Positions 1 to 8,314 of a DNA stretch of 64,000 bases are shown here, piece by piece. The first letter of the stretch is position 1. Every line of letters starts with the position of its first letter. The notes under the pieces were generated by a model, which was not told where the DNA came from, did no database searches, and saw only the letters and a program-made list of their open reading frames with translations. The stretch spans positions 186,728 through 250,727 of the forward strand of contig NZ_KE387165.1 of assembly GCF_000430545.1 (NCBI RefSeq). Reading direction: 5' to 3'. Made by a program: the position numbers and the translations under genes. This DNA is from Tenacibaculum ovolyticum DSM 18103. GTDB taxonomy: Bacteria; Bacteroidota; Bacteroidia; Flavobacteriales; Flavobacteriaceae.

Positions 1-1147
1 CATCTCTAATAAAATCAATTAAATTATTCATTATTGGCCCATGTTTACTTACCTTAATTTGAAAAGTAGTGTCAACACCATTTTTTACTTTAATCGTTTT
101 ATCAATTAATTTATATTTTCTATAACCATCAATAGTTTTATATTCTTGCTTATTATCAGGATTATTCTGCTCGTAATAAAAATCAATATCATCATTCTCA
201 AACATTGTTAACCCGTATGCATAATTTCTATTATGTCCCAACAGCGGAAATGGTGTTAAAGCTAAATTAAATCCATAAATTTCATAGGTTGGTGTTTTAA
301 TGTGTGATTGATACCAAACAGAAGGTTGTGAAAAACCAATATGTGGGTCGTTTGCAAAAATCACTTTTCCGTTTTTTGTTTTTTCAGGTCCTAAAACCCA
401 AGAATTACTTCCTATAAATGGTGAAATTGGCAATTTATCTAGTAAAGTATTCATTGCTTTTGCAAAGGCTCCTTTTATTTCTGAATTCTTCTCATTCTTA
501 ATAAGCGTTAAGTTCTCATAATTTACTCCGTTTAATTCATTAAAATAAACCTCCCCTAATTTTTCTTTAACTTCTGTTAATAATGGATCTGTTTTGTGCG
601 CCACAGCAAAACTAAAAGCCATATAACCGAAAACATTATATATATCTTTAATTGTATATTTCTCTTTTTTAATACCAGTCAAATAAAACTCTAATGGTGT
701 TGCTCCTTCATTCATAAACTGATTCACCCCATTTAAGTAAGCTTCGGTCATTTTATAAACCTCAGAAGTTTTATCTAAATTTTTAATTGTTTTTTCGGCT
801 GCCTCTTCAATCCCTAATCCTAAGAAAAATTTATCTGTACGTACTAGATCTTTTCCAAAAACTTCCGCTAATCTTCCTGCGGATATTCTTCTAACCAATT
901 CCATTTGCCACAATCTATCTTGCGCATGTACATAGCCCAATGCAGTATATGCATCTTGTTGATTTTGAGCATTAATATGCGGAACACCAACTTCATCGTA
1001 GTGAACCGTAACTTTATCAGAAATATTAGCTAATTCTAATGTTCCATTATATGTTGGGTACAATGTCATAGAAAACAACCAAACTCCAACAACTATTAAG
1101 ATAAATAGTAATAATACAATTTTAAAAAGTTTCTTAAATAACTTCAT
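1..1147 (-). CDS. Penicillin acylase family (Ntn) hydrolase, 3' end cut by window
   Basis: About 382 N-terminal residues are visible on the minus strand and the rest lies beyond position 1. An N-terminal membrane anchor or signal segment (residues 4-25) is followed by the alpha-chain motif ALGYVHAQDRLWQM, typical of penicillin/AHL acylases. At residues 246-251 the sequence GSNSWV gives the Ser-Asn-x-Trp start of the beta chain, so Ser247 is the expected autocatalytic nucleophile. NDPHIGFSQPSVWYQ follows, as in the family. The enzyme should be a periplasmic amide hydrolase; its substrate (beta-lactam side chain, acyl-homoserine lactone or other amide) cannot be read from the sequence. Confidence 0.9.
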   Translation of the reverse strand, partial: MKLFKKLFKIVLLLFILIVVGVWLFSMTLYPTYNGTLELANISDKVTVHYDEVGVPHINAQNQQDAYTALGYVHAQDRLWQMELVRRISAGRLAEVFGKDLVRTDKFFLGLGIEEAAEKTIKNLDKTSEVYKMTEAYLNGVNQFMNEGATPLEFYLTGIKKEKYTIKDIYNVFGYMAFSFAVAHKTDPLLTEVKEKLGEVYFNELNGVNYENLTLIKNEKNSEIKGAFAKAMNTLLDKLPISPFIGSNSWVLGPEKTKNGKVIFANDPHIGFSQPSVWYQSHIKTPTYEIYGFNLALTPFPLLGHNRNYAYGLTMFENDDIDFYYEQNNPDNKQEYKTIDGYRKYKLIDKTIKVKNGVDTTFQIKVSKHGPIMNNLIDFIRD

Positions 1148-1353
1148 TAACTAAGGTTTTTTTTCAAAGATAACAGAAATATAATTCGTCTATATAAATC
1201 AATAATATTCATTAATGGAGTAATAATTACACAATACACCTACTGCATTACACACTCTTTATACACAGCTAGTTAAAAGAACAAACACATAAAAAACCAC
1301 AAACAACTAGCAAACAACAGAATAACCATTAAAACATGTTTTTAAAAAACAAA

Positions 1354-1368
1354 TGGCACATTTATTTC
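1354..1368 (+). promoter_or_regulatory. Possible sigma-54 (-24/-12) promoter
   Basis: TGGCAC, a 5-base spacer and TTTC match the sigma-54 consensus TGGCAC-N5-TTGC with one mismatch in the -12 element. It lies 32 bases before the PepSY-like gene, and the next gene encodes a sigma-54 activator. The mismatch and the short motif keep this tentative. Confidence 0.4.
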
Positions 1369-1400
1369 TATATATAAATCGAACAATAAAAACTTAAATC

Positions 1401-1718
1401 ATGAGAAAATTATTTTTAGCAACAGCAATCTTAGCAAGTGGAGTTTCAACATATGCAACTTCTAACAACTTATTCCCTATCGAAGTTACTTGCTCTATAG
1501 TAAACGACGATTTTAAAGAGGTTTCTATCAAAAAAATACCTGCTGTAGTAGCAAAAACTATTAAAGAATATTTTCCAAAAGCTACTATCAGTAAAGCTTT
1601 TGTGAATAGCAAAGAGCAGTATAAGTTTGAACTTCTTTCAGGTAACAAACCAACAATTGTTTACACAAATAAAGAAGGTAACTTACTAGATGAAAAAGAA
1701 TTGAAAAATAAAAAATAA
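1401..1718 (+). CDS. PepSY-like periplasmic protein
   Basis: This 105-residue protein has a cleavable signal peptide (residues 1-19, ending near STYATS). The mature part resembles one repeat of the Bacteroidetes PepSY-like (BLIP-like fold) family: IPAVVAKTIKEYFPKATISKA, then a beta-rich segment ending in NKEGNLLDEKEL. Such proteins are exported and often sit beside two-component systems, as here, directly before a sigma-54 response regulator. A role as a periplasmic stress target or sensor partner is inference. A strong terminator separates it from the regulator, so the two are probably separate transcripts. Confidence 0.75.
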   Translation: MRKLFLATAILASGVSTYATSNNLFPIEVTCSIVNDDFKEVSIKKIPAVVAKTIKEYFPKATISKAFVNSKEQYKFELLSGNKPTIVYTNKEGNLLDEKELKNKK

Positions 1719-1747
1719 AAAACGTGTTTTTATTTGAATTTTAATTG

Positions 1748-1783
1748 AAAAAGAACGTTATTTTAAATAAGCGTTCTTTTTTA
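1748..1783 (+). terminator. Intrinsic terminator after PepSY-like gene
   Basis: AAAAAGAACG pairs with CGTTCTTTTT across a loop that is itself partly complementary (TTATTT/AAATAA), followed by a T-run. It ends the PepSY-like transcript before the response regulator gene. Confidence 0.8.
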
Positions 1784-1821
1784 TTTTAATAAAGAGTTGC
1801 TTTAAAGACTAAACACTTTTT

Positions 1822-3159
1822 ATGAAAAAAATTTTACTAGTAGAAGATGACGTTACTTTTTCTGATATTTTAAAGCGTTTTCTTGAACGTCACAATTACA
1901 TTATAGATGTTAGCTACACAATTAGCAGTGCTTCTTCCTTATTAAAAAAGGAAAAATACAATTTAGTGTTTACCGACTTACGTCTTCCTGACGGCGATGG
2001 CATCACTTTTTTAAAACAAATCAAAAAAAACAATAATGATATCCCTGTAGTTTTAATGACTAGTTATGCTGAAATTTCAACAGCTGTTCAAGCAATAAAG
2101 CAAGGTGCATTTGATTACATTTCAAAACCTTTTAATCCTGATGAAGTTTTAGAGGTTATTAACAATGCTTTAGAGGAAAAGCCTACTAATAACAATTCTC
2201 CTTTAACAAATAAAACAAAAGAACAAGCCTCTAGCACTAAATTTGTTTCAGGAATAAGTGCTACATCAAAAACACTGTATGAATATATTCATTTAGTAGC
2301 CCCTACCAATATGTCTGTTCTTATAACAGGTGAAAGCGGGACAGGAAAAGAAGTCGTTGCCCAAACAATTCATACTGAAAGTACACGAAAAAACAAACCT
2401 TTTATCGCCGTAGATTGCGGAGCTATACCAAAAGAAATTGCTACAAGTGAATTCTTCGGTCATAAAAAAGGTTCATTTACTGGTGCTACAAATGATAAGA
2501 CAGGGCATTTTGAAGCGGCTAACGAAGGAACGTTATTTTTAGATGAAGTAGGGAATTTAAACTACGAGAGTCAAATACAACTATTACGTGCTTTACAAGA
2601 AAGGAAGATTAAACCTTTAGGTAGTAGTCAAGAAATAAAAGTCGATATTCGTTTAATTACAGCTACAAATGAAGACTTATTGCTAGCTGTTGAAGAAGGT
2701 AATTTTCGAGAAGATTTATACCATCGTTTAAATGAATTTTCGATAAAAGTACCTAGCTTAAAAGACAGAAATGATGACTTAATTTTATATGCTGATTTTT
2801 TTCTAGATAAAGCAAATAAAGAACTTAATAAATCTATTGTCGGTTTCTCTAAAGAGGTAATTGCCTTATTTCAGGGGTATCAATGGCCTGGTAACTTACG
2901 TGAATTATCTAATATTATAAAAAGAGCAACGTTATTATCACAAACTGAAATCATCGAAAAACATGTGCTTCCTGAAGGATTATTTAACGTTAGAAATCAA
3001 TCTAACGTTTCTAAAAAATTCTCTACCAAAGAAAATGAGAAAAAACTCATTATAAGAGCTCTAGAAGAAGCCGATAATAACAAAACTCAAGCCGCAAAAT
3101 TATTAAGCATTACAAGAAAAACACTTTATAATAAAATAAAAGAATACGATCTTAGCTAA
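1822..3159 (+). CDS. Sigma-54-dependent response regulator (NtrC family)
   Basis: The 445 residues contain a receiver domain (1-120; phospho-acceptor Asp52 in FTDLRLPDG, Lys102), an AAA+ sigma-54 interaction domain (about 145-370; Walker A GESGTGKE near 171, GSFTGA loop near 217 for sigma-54 contact, Walker B LFLDEVG) and a C-terminal Fis-type helix-turn-helix (NNKTQAAKLLSITRKTLYNK). It is a complete DNA-binding enhancer activator. Its last 8 bases overlap the end of the convergent hybrid kinase gene, the likely cognate sensor. The GAFTGA loop has Ser for Ala, a tolerated variant. Confidence 0.95.
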   Translation: MKKILLVEDDVTFSDILKRFLERHNYIIDVSYTISSASSLLKKEKYNLVFTDLRLPDGDGITFLKQIKKNNNDIPVVLMTSYAEISTAVQAIKQGAFDYISKPFNPDEVLEVINNALEEKPTNNNSPLTNKTKEQASSTKFVSGISATSKTLYEYIHLVAPTNMSVLITGESGTGKEVVAQTIHTESTRKNKPFIAVDCGAIPKEIATSEFFGHKKGSFTGATNDKTGHFEAANEGTLFLDEVGNLNYESQIQLLRALQERKIKPLGSSQEIKVDIRLITATNEDLLLAVEEGNFREDLYHRLNEFSIKVPSLKDRNDDLILYADFFLDKANKELNKSIVGFSKEVIALFQGYQWPGNLRELSNIIKRATLLSQTEIIEKHVLPEGLFNVRNQSNVSKKFSTKENEKKLIIRALEEADNNKTQAAKLLSITRKTLYNKIKEYDLS

Positions 3160-5578
3160 GATAATTTTCTAATTCTAAAATAAACTCATTAAATATTTTT
3201 TTAAAATCCGCAAAAAGAATATCGTCAATTTCTTTACTAGTTTCGAATACTTCTAAAAAAGGAACAAGTGCTACCGCATTTATTTGCCTAAACATACTTA
3301 TCATTTTATGACTAACATCATTAAATATTTTTAATTCATTGTTTACTTGTGCCTTCTCCAATAGTAAAAAATCATTTTGAGTCTCTTTTAAAAAGAGACT
3401 CAATGTATTCTTTATCAAAAGCACATCGTTATTTAGAAAAGCTCCTAATGAAACAACATCAAAAGAACTTGTTTCTTTTACTTTACTATCTATTTCACTA
3501 ATATTATTTGATTTTAAAATACAACTACTAAAATATTTTTTTAGAACACATTCTAATTTAGTAAGATCAAATGGTTTTATTAGCACATCTGAAAAACCTG
3601 CTTTAACATATTCTCCCATAGACAAACTAGTTCTACCTGTCATTGCTATTATTGGTTGATTATTATATGAATCATGATTTTTTAGGGTTTCCATAAAATG
3701 AAAACCATTCATTTTCGGGAGTTGAATATCAGTTAAAACCAAGTCGTAATATATTTCACTAACCCTCTCCAAAGCAGTTTGCGCATTAGTAAAAAGACAA
3801 ACTTCTATTCCGAATTGTTCTAACCTCTCCTTTAAAAGGGTTCCCATAGCTACATCATCTTCAACAACAATAGCTTTTAAATTAAATACAGTAGCTTCAT
3901 TTAAAACTGAAGGCTTACTTAATGATTCTTTTGAAAAAACTACAGGAATCTTTAATGTAAATACACTTCCTTCTCCTAAATCGCTACTTAAGGTTAACCC
4001 TCCTCCTAATAATTCAGCAAGCTTATTAGAAATTGTTAACCCCAAACCAAAACCATTTCGGCTATTATTTCCTATTTCAATCTGAGTAAAAGCTTTAAAA
4101 ACATTTTGCTGTTGCTCTTTATCAATACCAACACCTGTATCACTCACTATTATTTTTAAATAAGTTTTAGTATTCTCTTTTTCAACACTACTCTTAATTG
4201 TAATAAACCCTTCTTCTGTAAATTTACTAGCGTTAGTTACCAAATTATATAAAATTTGCTTTATTCTAAACGGATCACTAATAATAGGTAAGGCTATTGT
4301 TTCATCATGTTTTAAAATTACAGAAACAGGCTTATCTTTTACTAAGTTTTCGGTATTACCTGCAACTTCTATCAAGTATTTTTTTAAATCAAAAGAAATA
4401 GACTCTACGCCTACTTCCCCACTTTCTAACTTAGAGAATTCTAAAAGATCTGCTACCAACTGCCTCATATACACAGATGCATTTTGAATATGCTCTGTAT
4501 AATTTTTTTCTTTAACATTTTGCACTTCTTTTTGAAGCAACTCACTATAACCAATGATAGTACTTAAGGGAGTTCTTAAATCATGACTTACCATAAACAT
4601 CAATTGTTCTCTACTTTTTAAAAGAGATGAAGCTCTAGCACTTGCCTGTTCTAATTCATTTCTATAATGCTGACTTTTCCAGAAATCATCTAAAATAATA
4701 AATGAAAAAAGAAGTATAATAATAAAGCCAATTGCCGCTGCGAATAAAATTATATTCCTACTACGATTAAGAGTTTCTTCTCGTTGCTTATAAATATTAT
4801 TAGTATAGATAATAACATCGTTTTCTAAAACATTTAACATTTCTCTTAGCTTCCTAGAAATAATTAAATCATTTTTAATTAACGCTCGCTCTTTTACTCG
4901 TAAAGATCTACGTTTTCTATTTGTTTCTCGCTGTGCCTTTTTAAGTATGTTTTTAGAAATATAAACTAGAGAATCTATTTGTTTTTGATCAACTTTATTA
5001 ACCTTAGCATTGGTATCTTGTTTATTTATTACCTGAAAATATTCTTCTAAATCCCTAAGGGTTTTTTCATCTAAAAACGAGGAGTTTTTTACAATTTTCT
5101 TAACTGAACCACCTCCTAAAAGGGAATCAATCGACCCTAATTTATCTAAAGCTTGATTAATCGATTCTTCTGAATTATTTTGCTGCTTTAACTTCTTTAA
5201 ACCCGTAATATTTTTACGTTTTTTAGTTAAAACTAACTTTATACTATCTAAAATAAATTTTTGAGAACCATTATTTACAATAAAATTAAGTGAATCTATT
5301 TTCAATAATAATTGTTTATTTTCATAAACATACTCCTTAAACCTTTTAGTAGAGTTTAACTGAATAGCTGCCCTACCTAAATTTTCATTTTCATAAACCT
5401 TCGCAATTAAACTACCTGTTCGTATAATTTTCTTTCCGTCTAAAACCCCCTGTCTTTGTAATTTTGTAAAAGTTTTGATTTCAGAAAGTAATAAAACTCC
5501 TGAAATAGTAGCCAAAACAGCAAGTATTACATATCCTATTAAAACTTTAAAAGCAATTTTCTGTTTTGATGATTTCAT
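3152..5578 (-). CDS. Hybrid sensor histidine kinase with receiver and HPt domains
   Basis: This 808-residue inner-membrane protein has TM1 at about 10-32, a long helical, charged periplasmic sensor region (about 33-270) and TM2 at about 274-297. HisKA follows with His330 in VSHDLRTPL, then an HATPase domain (N-box LVTNASKFTE, G-boxes DTGVGI and GLGLT), a receiver (Asp near 613 in LTDIQLPKMNG) and a C-terminal HPt domain (His near 757 in DVSHKMISM). The arrangement implies a His-Asp-His relay ending on a separate regulator, most simply the convergent sigma-54 regulator. The helical sensor region does not identify a ligand. Confidence 0.93.
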   Translation of the reverse strand: MKSSKQKIAFKVLIGYVILAVLATISGVLLLSEIKTFTKLQRQGVLDGKKIIRTGSLIAKVYENENLGRAAIQLNSTKRFKEYVYENKQLLLKIDSLNFIVNNGSQKFILDSIKLVLTKKRKNITGLKKLKQQNNSEESINQALDKLGSIDSLLGGGSVKKIVKNSSFLDEKTLRDLEEYFQVINKQDTNAKVNKVDQKQIDSLVYISKNILKKAQRETNRKRRSLRVKERALIKNDLIISRKLREMLNVLENDVIIYTNNIYKQREETLNRSRNIILFAAAIGFIIILLFSFIILDDFWKSQHYRNELEQASARASSLLKSREQLMFMVSHDLRTPLSTIIGYSELLQKEVQNVKEKNYTEHIQNASVYMRQLVADLLEFSKLESGEVGVESISFDLKKYLIEVAGNTENLVKDKPVSVILKHDETIALPIISDPFRIKQILYNLVTNASKFTEEGFITIKSSVEKENTKTYLKIIVSDTGVGIDKEQQQNVFKAFTQIEIGNNSRNGFGLGLTISNKLAELLGGGLTLSSDLGEGSVFTLKIPVVFSKESLSKPSVLNEATVFNLKAIVVEDDVAMGTLLKERLEQFGIEVCLFTNAQTALERVSEIYYDLVLTDIQLPKMNGFHFMETLKNHDSYNNQPIIAMTGRTSLSMGEYVKAGFSDVLIKPFDLTKLECVLKKYFSSCILKSNNISEIDSKVKETSSFDVVSLGAFLNNDVLLIKNTLSLFLKETQNDFLLLEKAQVNNELKIFNDVSHKMISMFRQINAVALVPFLEVFETSKEIDDILFADFKKIFNEFILELENYLS

Positions 5579-5777
5579 AAAAATAAATATCTTCCTTTAA
5601 TACTCCAATCTCTTTTACTGAATTTATAGCAACGTTTTTTTTGAAAATTTGTTGCCATAAATCAGAAATCCTTTTTTTGAAAAAAAATTAATTTATCTTA
5701 ATGAAATCTCCCTATTAATTTAGGCTTCATTGATTCATTATTTTCTTCAAATGCGGAGAAAGATAAAAGATTGTTCG

Positions 5778-5785
5778 TATTTTTG
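5778..5785 (+). promoter_or_regulatory. Bacteroidetes -7 promoter element
   Basis: TATTTTTG matches TAnnTTTG 20 bases before the aminotransferase start. No good -33 TTTG is visible, so this is a moderate call. Confidence 0.4.
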
Positions 5786-5804
5786 AGCTCTAAATTTTCG
5801 TTTT

Positions 5805-6932
5805 ATGAAAAAAATTCAAATGGTTGACCTACAAGGTCAGTACGCAAAAATAAAACCACAAGTAAATAAAGCTTTTGATAATGTATTAGACACTGCCTAT
5901 TACATTGGTGGCCCAGAAGTTAAAGGGTTTGGAAGTGATTTAGAAAAATATTTAGATGTAAAACATGTAATTCCGTGTGCTAACGGAACCGATGCTTTAC
6001 AAATTGCAATGATGGGATTAGGCTTAGAGCAAGGTGACGAAGTTATTACTGCCGATTTTACTTTTGCAGCAACCGTAGAGGTTATTGCCTTATTAAAGTT
6101 AACTCCTGTCTTAGTTGATGTTGAGCCAGATACTTTTAATATTGATATTGAAGCATTAAAAAAAGCAATTACACCAAAAACAAAAGCAATTGTACCAGTA
6201 CATTTATTTGGACAATGTGCTAATATGGAAGCTGTAATGCAAATTGCTAAAGAGCACAACTTATTTGTTATTGAAGATAACGCACAAGCAATTGGTGCTG
6301 ATTATACTTTCTCTGACGGAACAAAAAAGAAATCTGGAACTATCGGAAACGTAGGAACAACTTCATTTTTCCCTTCTAAAAACTTAGGTTGTTATGGTGA
6401 TGGTGGTGCTATTTTCACAAACGATGATGACTTAGCACATACAATAAGAGGTATTGTAAATCACGGAATGTACAAACGTTATTACCACGATGTAGTTGGG
6501 GTAAATTCTCGTTTAGATAGTTTACAAGCTGCTGTTTTACAAATAAAATTACCTTTATTAGATAGTTTTTGTGATGCACGTAGAAAAGCTGCAATGTATT
6601 ATTCTGAAGCTTTTTCTACTAATTCGAACATTATAACGCCTGCTATTAGCGTTTTTACCACTCATGTTTTTCATCAATATACTTTAAGAATAACAAATGG
6701 TAAACGAGATGAATTACATCAATATTTATTAGACAATAATATTCCGAATGCAATTTATTACCCGGTACCTTTACATGCACAGAAAGCATATAAAGATGAG
6801 CGCTATAATGAAAATGATTTTGCTATTACCAATCAATTAATTGATGAAGTAATTTCTTTACCTATGCATACTGAATTAGATGAAGAACAATTAATGTTTA
6901 TTACAAAAACGATTAATGATTTTGTTTCTTAA
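5805..6932 (+). CDS. DegT/DnrJ/EryC1/StrS-family PLP aminotransferase
   Basis: The 375-residue protein is full length for sugar aminotransferases of this family. It carries the cofactor-binding and internal aldimine region, with Lys192 in FFPSKNLGCYGDGGA, plus IEDNAQAIGADY and the substrate-binding motif VNSRLDSLQAAVLQIKL. The family transfers amino groups to nucleotide-linked keto-sugars for surface polysaccharide or lipopolysaccharide. A small membrane protein follows after 8 bases. No sugar-nucleotide genes flank it, so the exact sugar is unknown. Confidence 0.93.
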   Translation: MKKIQMVDLQGQYAKIKPQVNKAFDNVLDTAYYIGGPEVKGFGSDLEKYLDVKHVIPCANGTDALQIAMMGLGLEQGDEVITADFTFAATVEVIALLKLTPVLVDVEPDTFNIDIEALKKAITPKTKAIVPVHLFGQCANMEAVMQIAKEHNLFVIEDNAQAIGADYTFSDGTKKKSGTIGNVGTTSFFPSKNLGCYGDGGAIFTNDDDLAHTIRGIVNHGMYKRYYHDVVGVNSRLDSLQAAVLQIKLPLLDSFCDARRKAAMYYSEAFSTNSNIITPAISVFTTHVFHQYTLRITNGKRDELHQYLLDNNIPNAIYYPVPLHAQKAYKDERYNENDFAITNQLIDEVISLPMHTELDEEQLMFITKTINDFVS

Positions 6933-6940
6933 AAACAGCT

Positions 6941-7351
6941 ATGAATCAAAAAATAAAAACACTTAAAATAATTCACCTTGCATTAGTTGCCGGAGTAACT
7001 TTAGCCTATTTTTTAATAGGTAATTTTAAAAATATTTTAAATTTAGAAATAGATGATTCTTCTTTAATATATTCTTTTATTCCTGCAGTTGCTTATGTAC
7101 TAAGTAATTTTATATTTAAAAAAGTTTTAAATAATATAAAAAAGGGTACTAGTGATGATGAAAAATTCATGATCTACCAAAATGCTTCTATTTATAAATG
7201 GGCTGTATTGGAGGTTGCTTGTTTTTCAATTCTTTTCTTAAAACCTGATTTTATTCTTTTTGGTGTAATTCTTTTATTTTATATGATTCTTTTAGCTCCT
7301 AAAGAAGATAAAATATTTTCTCTTTTAGAAATTAAAAATCCTAATTTATAG
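6941..7351 (+). CDS. Small integral membrane protein of unknown function
   Basis: This 136-residue protein has four likely transmembrane helices (about 8-27, 40-58, 82-101 and 104-121) and a charged cytoplasmic loop between the second and third. I recognise no catalytic motif or family. It lies 8 bases after the aminotransferase gene and before a strong terminator, so the two are probably co-transcribed. Its length and organisation support a real gene rather than a chance reading frame. Confidence 0.75.
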   Translation: MNQKIKTLKIIHLALVAGVTLAYFLIGNFKNILNLEIDDSSLIYSFIPAVAYVLSNFIFKKVLNNIKKGTSDDEKFMIYQNASIYKWAVLEVACFSILFLKPDFILFGVILLFYMILLAPKEDKIFSLLEIKNPNL

Positions 7352-7353
7352 AT

Positions 7354-7387
7354 AAAAAAAAGCGAACTTAATTAAGTTCGCTTTTTT
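7354..7387. terminator. Bidirectional intrinsic terminator
   Basis: A perfect 11+11 palindrome (AGCGAACTTAA and its complement, 7361-7382) is flanked by an A-run and a T-run. It can stop both the rightward aminotransferase transcript and the leftward DJ-1-like gene. Confidence 0.9.
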
Positions 7388-7447
7388 AGTTTATAATATC
7401 TCTTCTTGATATATATATTTATAAAATAACAATCTAAAATTTTATCA

Positions 7448-8170
7448 TTACTCTCTACCAACTATTAAATGTGGCACTTTATTAACATCCCAATCTATCA
7501 CCAAACCACCTGCTAAAGATTTTGCTATTTCTTTACCATATAAATATTCACATAAATACAAAGCAGCTTCAAAAGACTTTGCTCCTCCTGCTGATGTAAT
7601 ATATTTACCATCATGAACAAAAAGCACTTCTTTTTTAATATCTAAATCAGGAAACATTTCACGCATTTTATCAATATCTGAAGGAAATGTTGTTGACACC
7701 TTTCCTTTTAAAATACCTGCCTTTGCAAGCACAAAAGCACCGTCGCAATGAGAAGTTACAAACTCAGCTTCTTTATCAACCTCTTGCACAAAACTAATTA
7801 GCTCTTTATTCTCTAAATCAGAATCTAAATGATGTTCTGCACTTGGTACTACCAAAATATCGATCTTAGGCAAACTATCTTTTAAATAATTAAAATCAGG
7901 AAGAATTCTCATTCCTTCAAAAGTTGTAACAGGAGTGTCTGTATTTGCAACAGTAAACACATTCATTTGCTTAATTCCTTTTCTAAATATGGTATGCTGA
8001 AAAATATCGAAAGGAGCTGTTAGTTCAGTATTAAAAGTCCCGTCCATAATTAAAAAAGCAACATTATATCTACCTTCTTTTATATGTGGAAACACTTTTT
8101 CTACTTTACTTTCTTTAGCTACACAACTAAAAGCAACAACTAATACACACAAATATAATATACGTTTCAT
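7448..8170 (-). CDS. DJ-1/PfpI-family lipoprotein
   Basis: This 240-residue protein has a lipoprotein signal with its lipobox at VVAFSC. The domain is of the DJ-1/PfpI type with the nucleophile-elbow cysteine Cys142 in SHCDGAFVLAKAG, matching the CTGAFVLAxAG motif of AraC-associated and ThiJ-like members. The family includes chaperones, glyoxalases and amidotransferase-like regulators. Export as a lipoprotein is less usual than the cytosolic forms and points to an envelope role, but I cannot assign a reaction. Confidence 0.88.
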   Translation of the reverse strand: MKRILYLCVLVVAFSCVAKESKVEKVFPHIKEGRYNVAFLIMDGTFNTELTAPFDIFQHTIFRKGIKQMNVFTVANTDTPVTTFEGMRILPDFNYLKDSLPKIDILVVPSAEHHLDSDLENKELISFVQEVDKEAEFVTSHCDGAFVLAKAGILKGKVSTTFPSDIDKMREMFPDLDIKKEVLFVHDGKYITSAGGAKSFEAALYLCEYLYGKEIAKSLAGGLVIDWDVNKVPHLIVGRE

Positions 8171-8314
8171 ATTGTTTATTTAATAATGTTTAAAAATACA
8201 TATAAAATCTATGTTGTGTCAATATTAAGAAACCCCTTTTCCCCTTTAACATTTAATTATGATTTTACGAGTAGTAATTCAATAAATTCGATAAAATTTT
8301 CTAAAAATACATTC

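Noticed and set aside
5900..6259. Open frame of 119 codons on the minus strand inside the aminotransferase gene
   Set aside because: It lies wholly within a clear conserved gene and has no recognisable domain; it is a frame shadow.
8186..8314. Upstream extension of the metalloprotease frame
   Set aside because: It would place the signal peptide 43 residues inside the protein; the ATG at 8315 starts directly at the signal.
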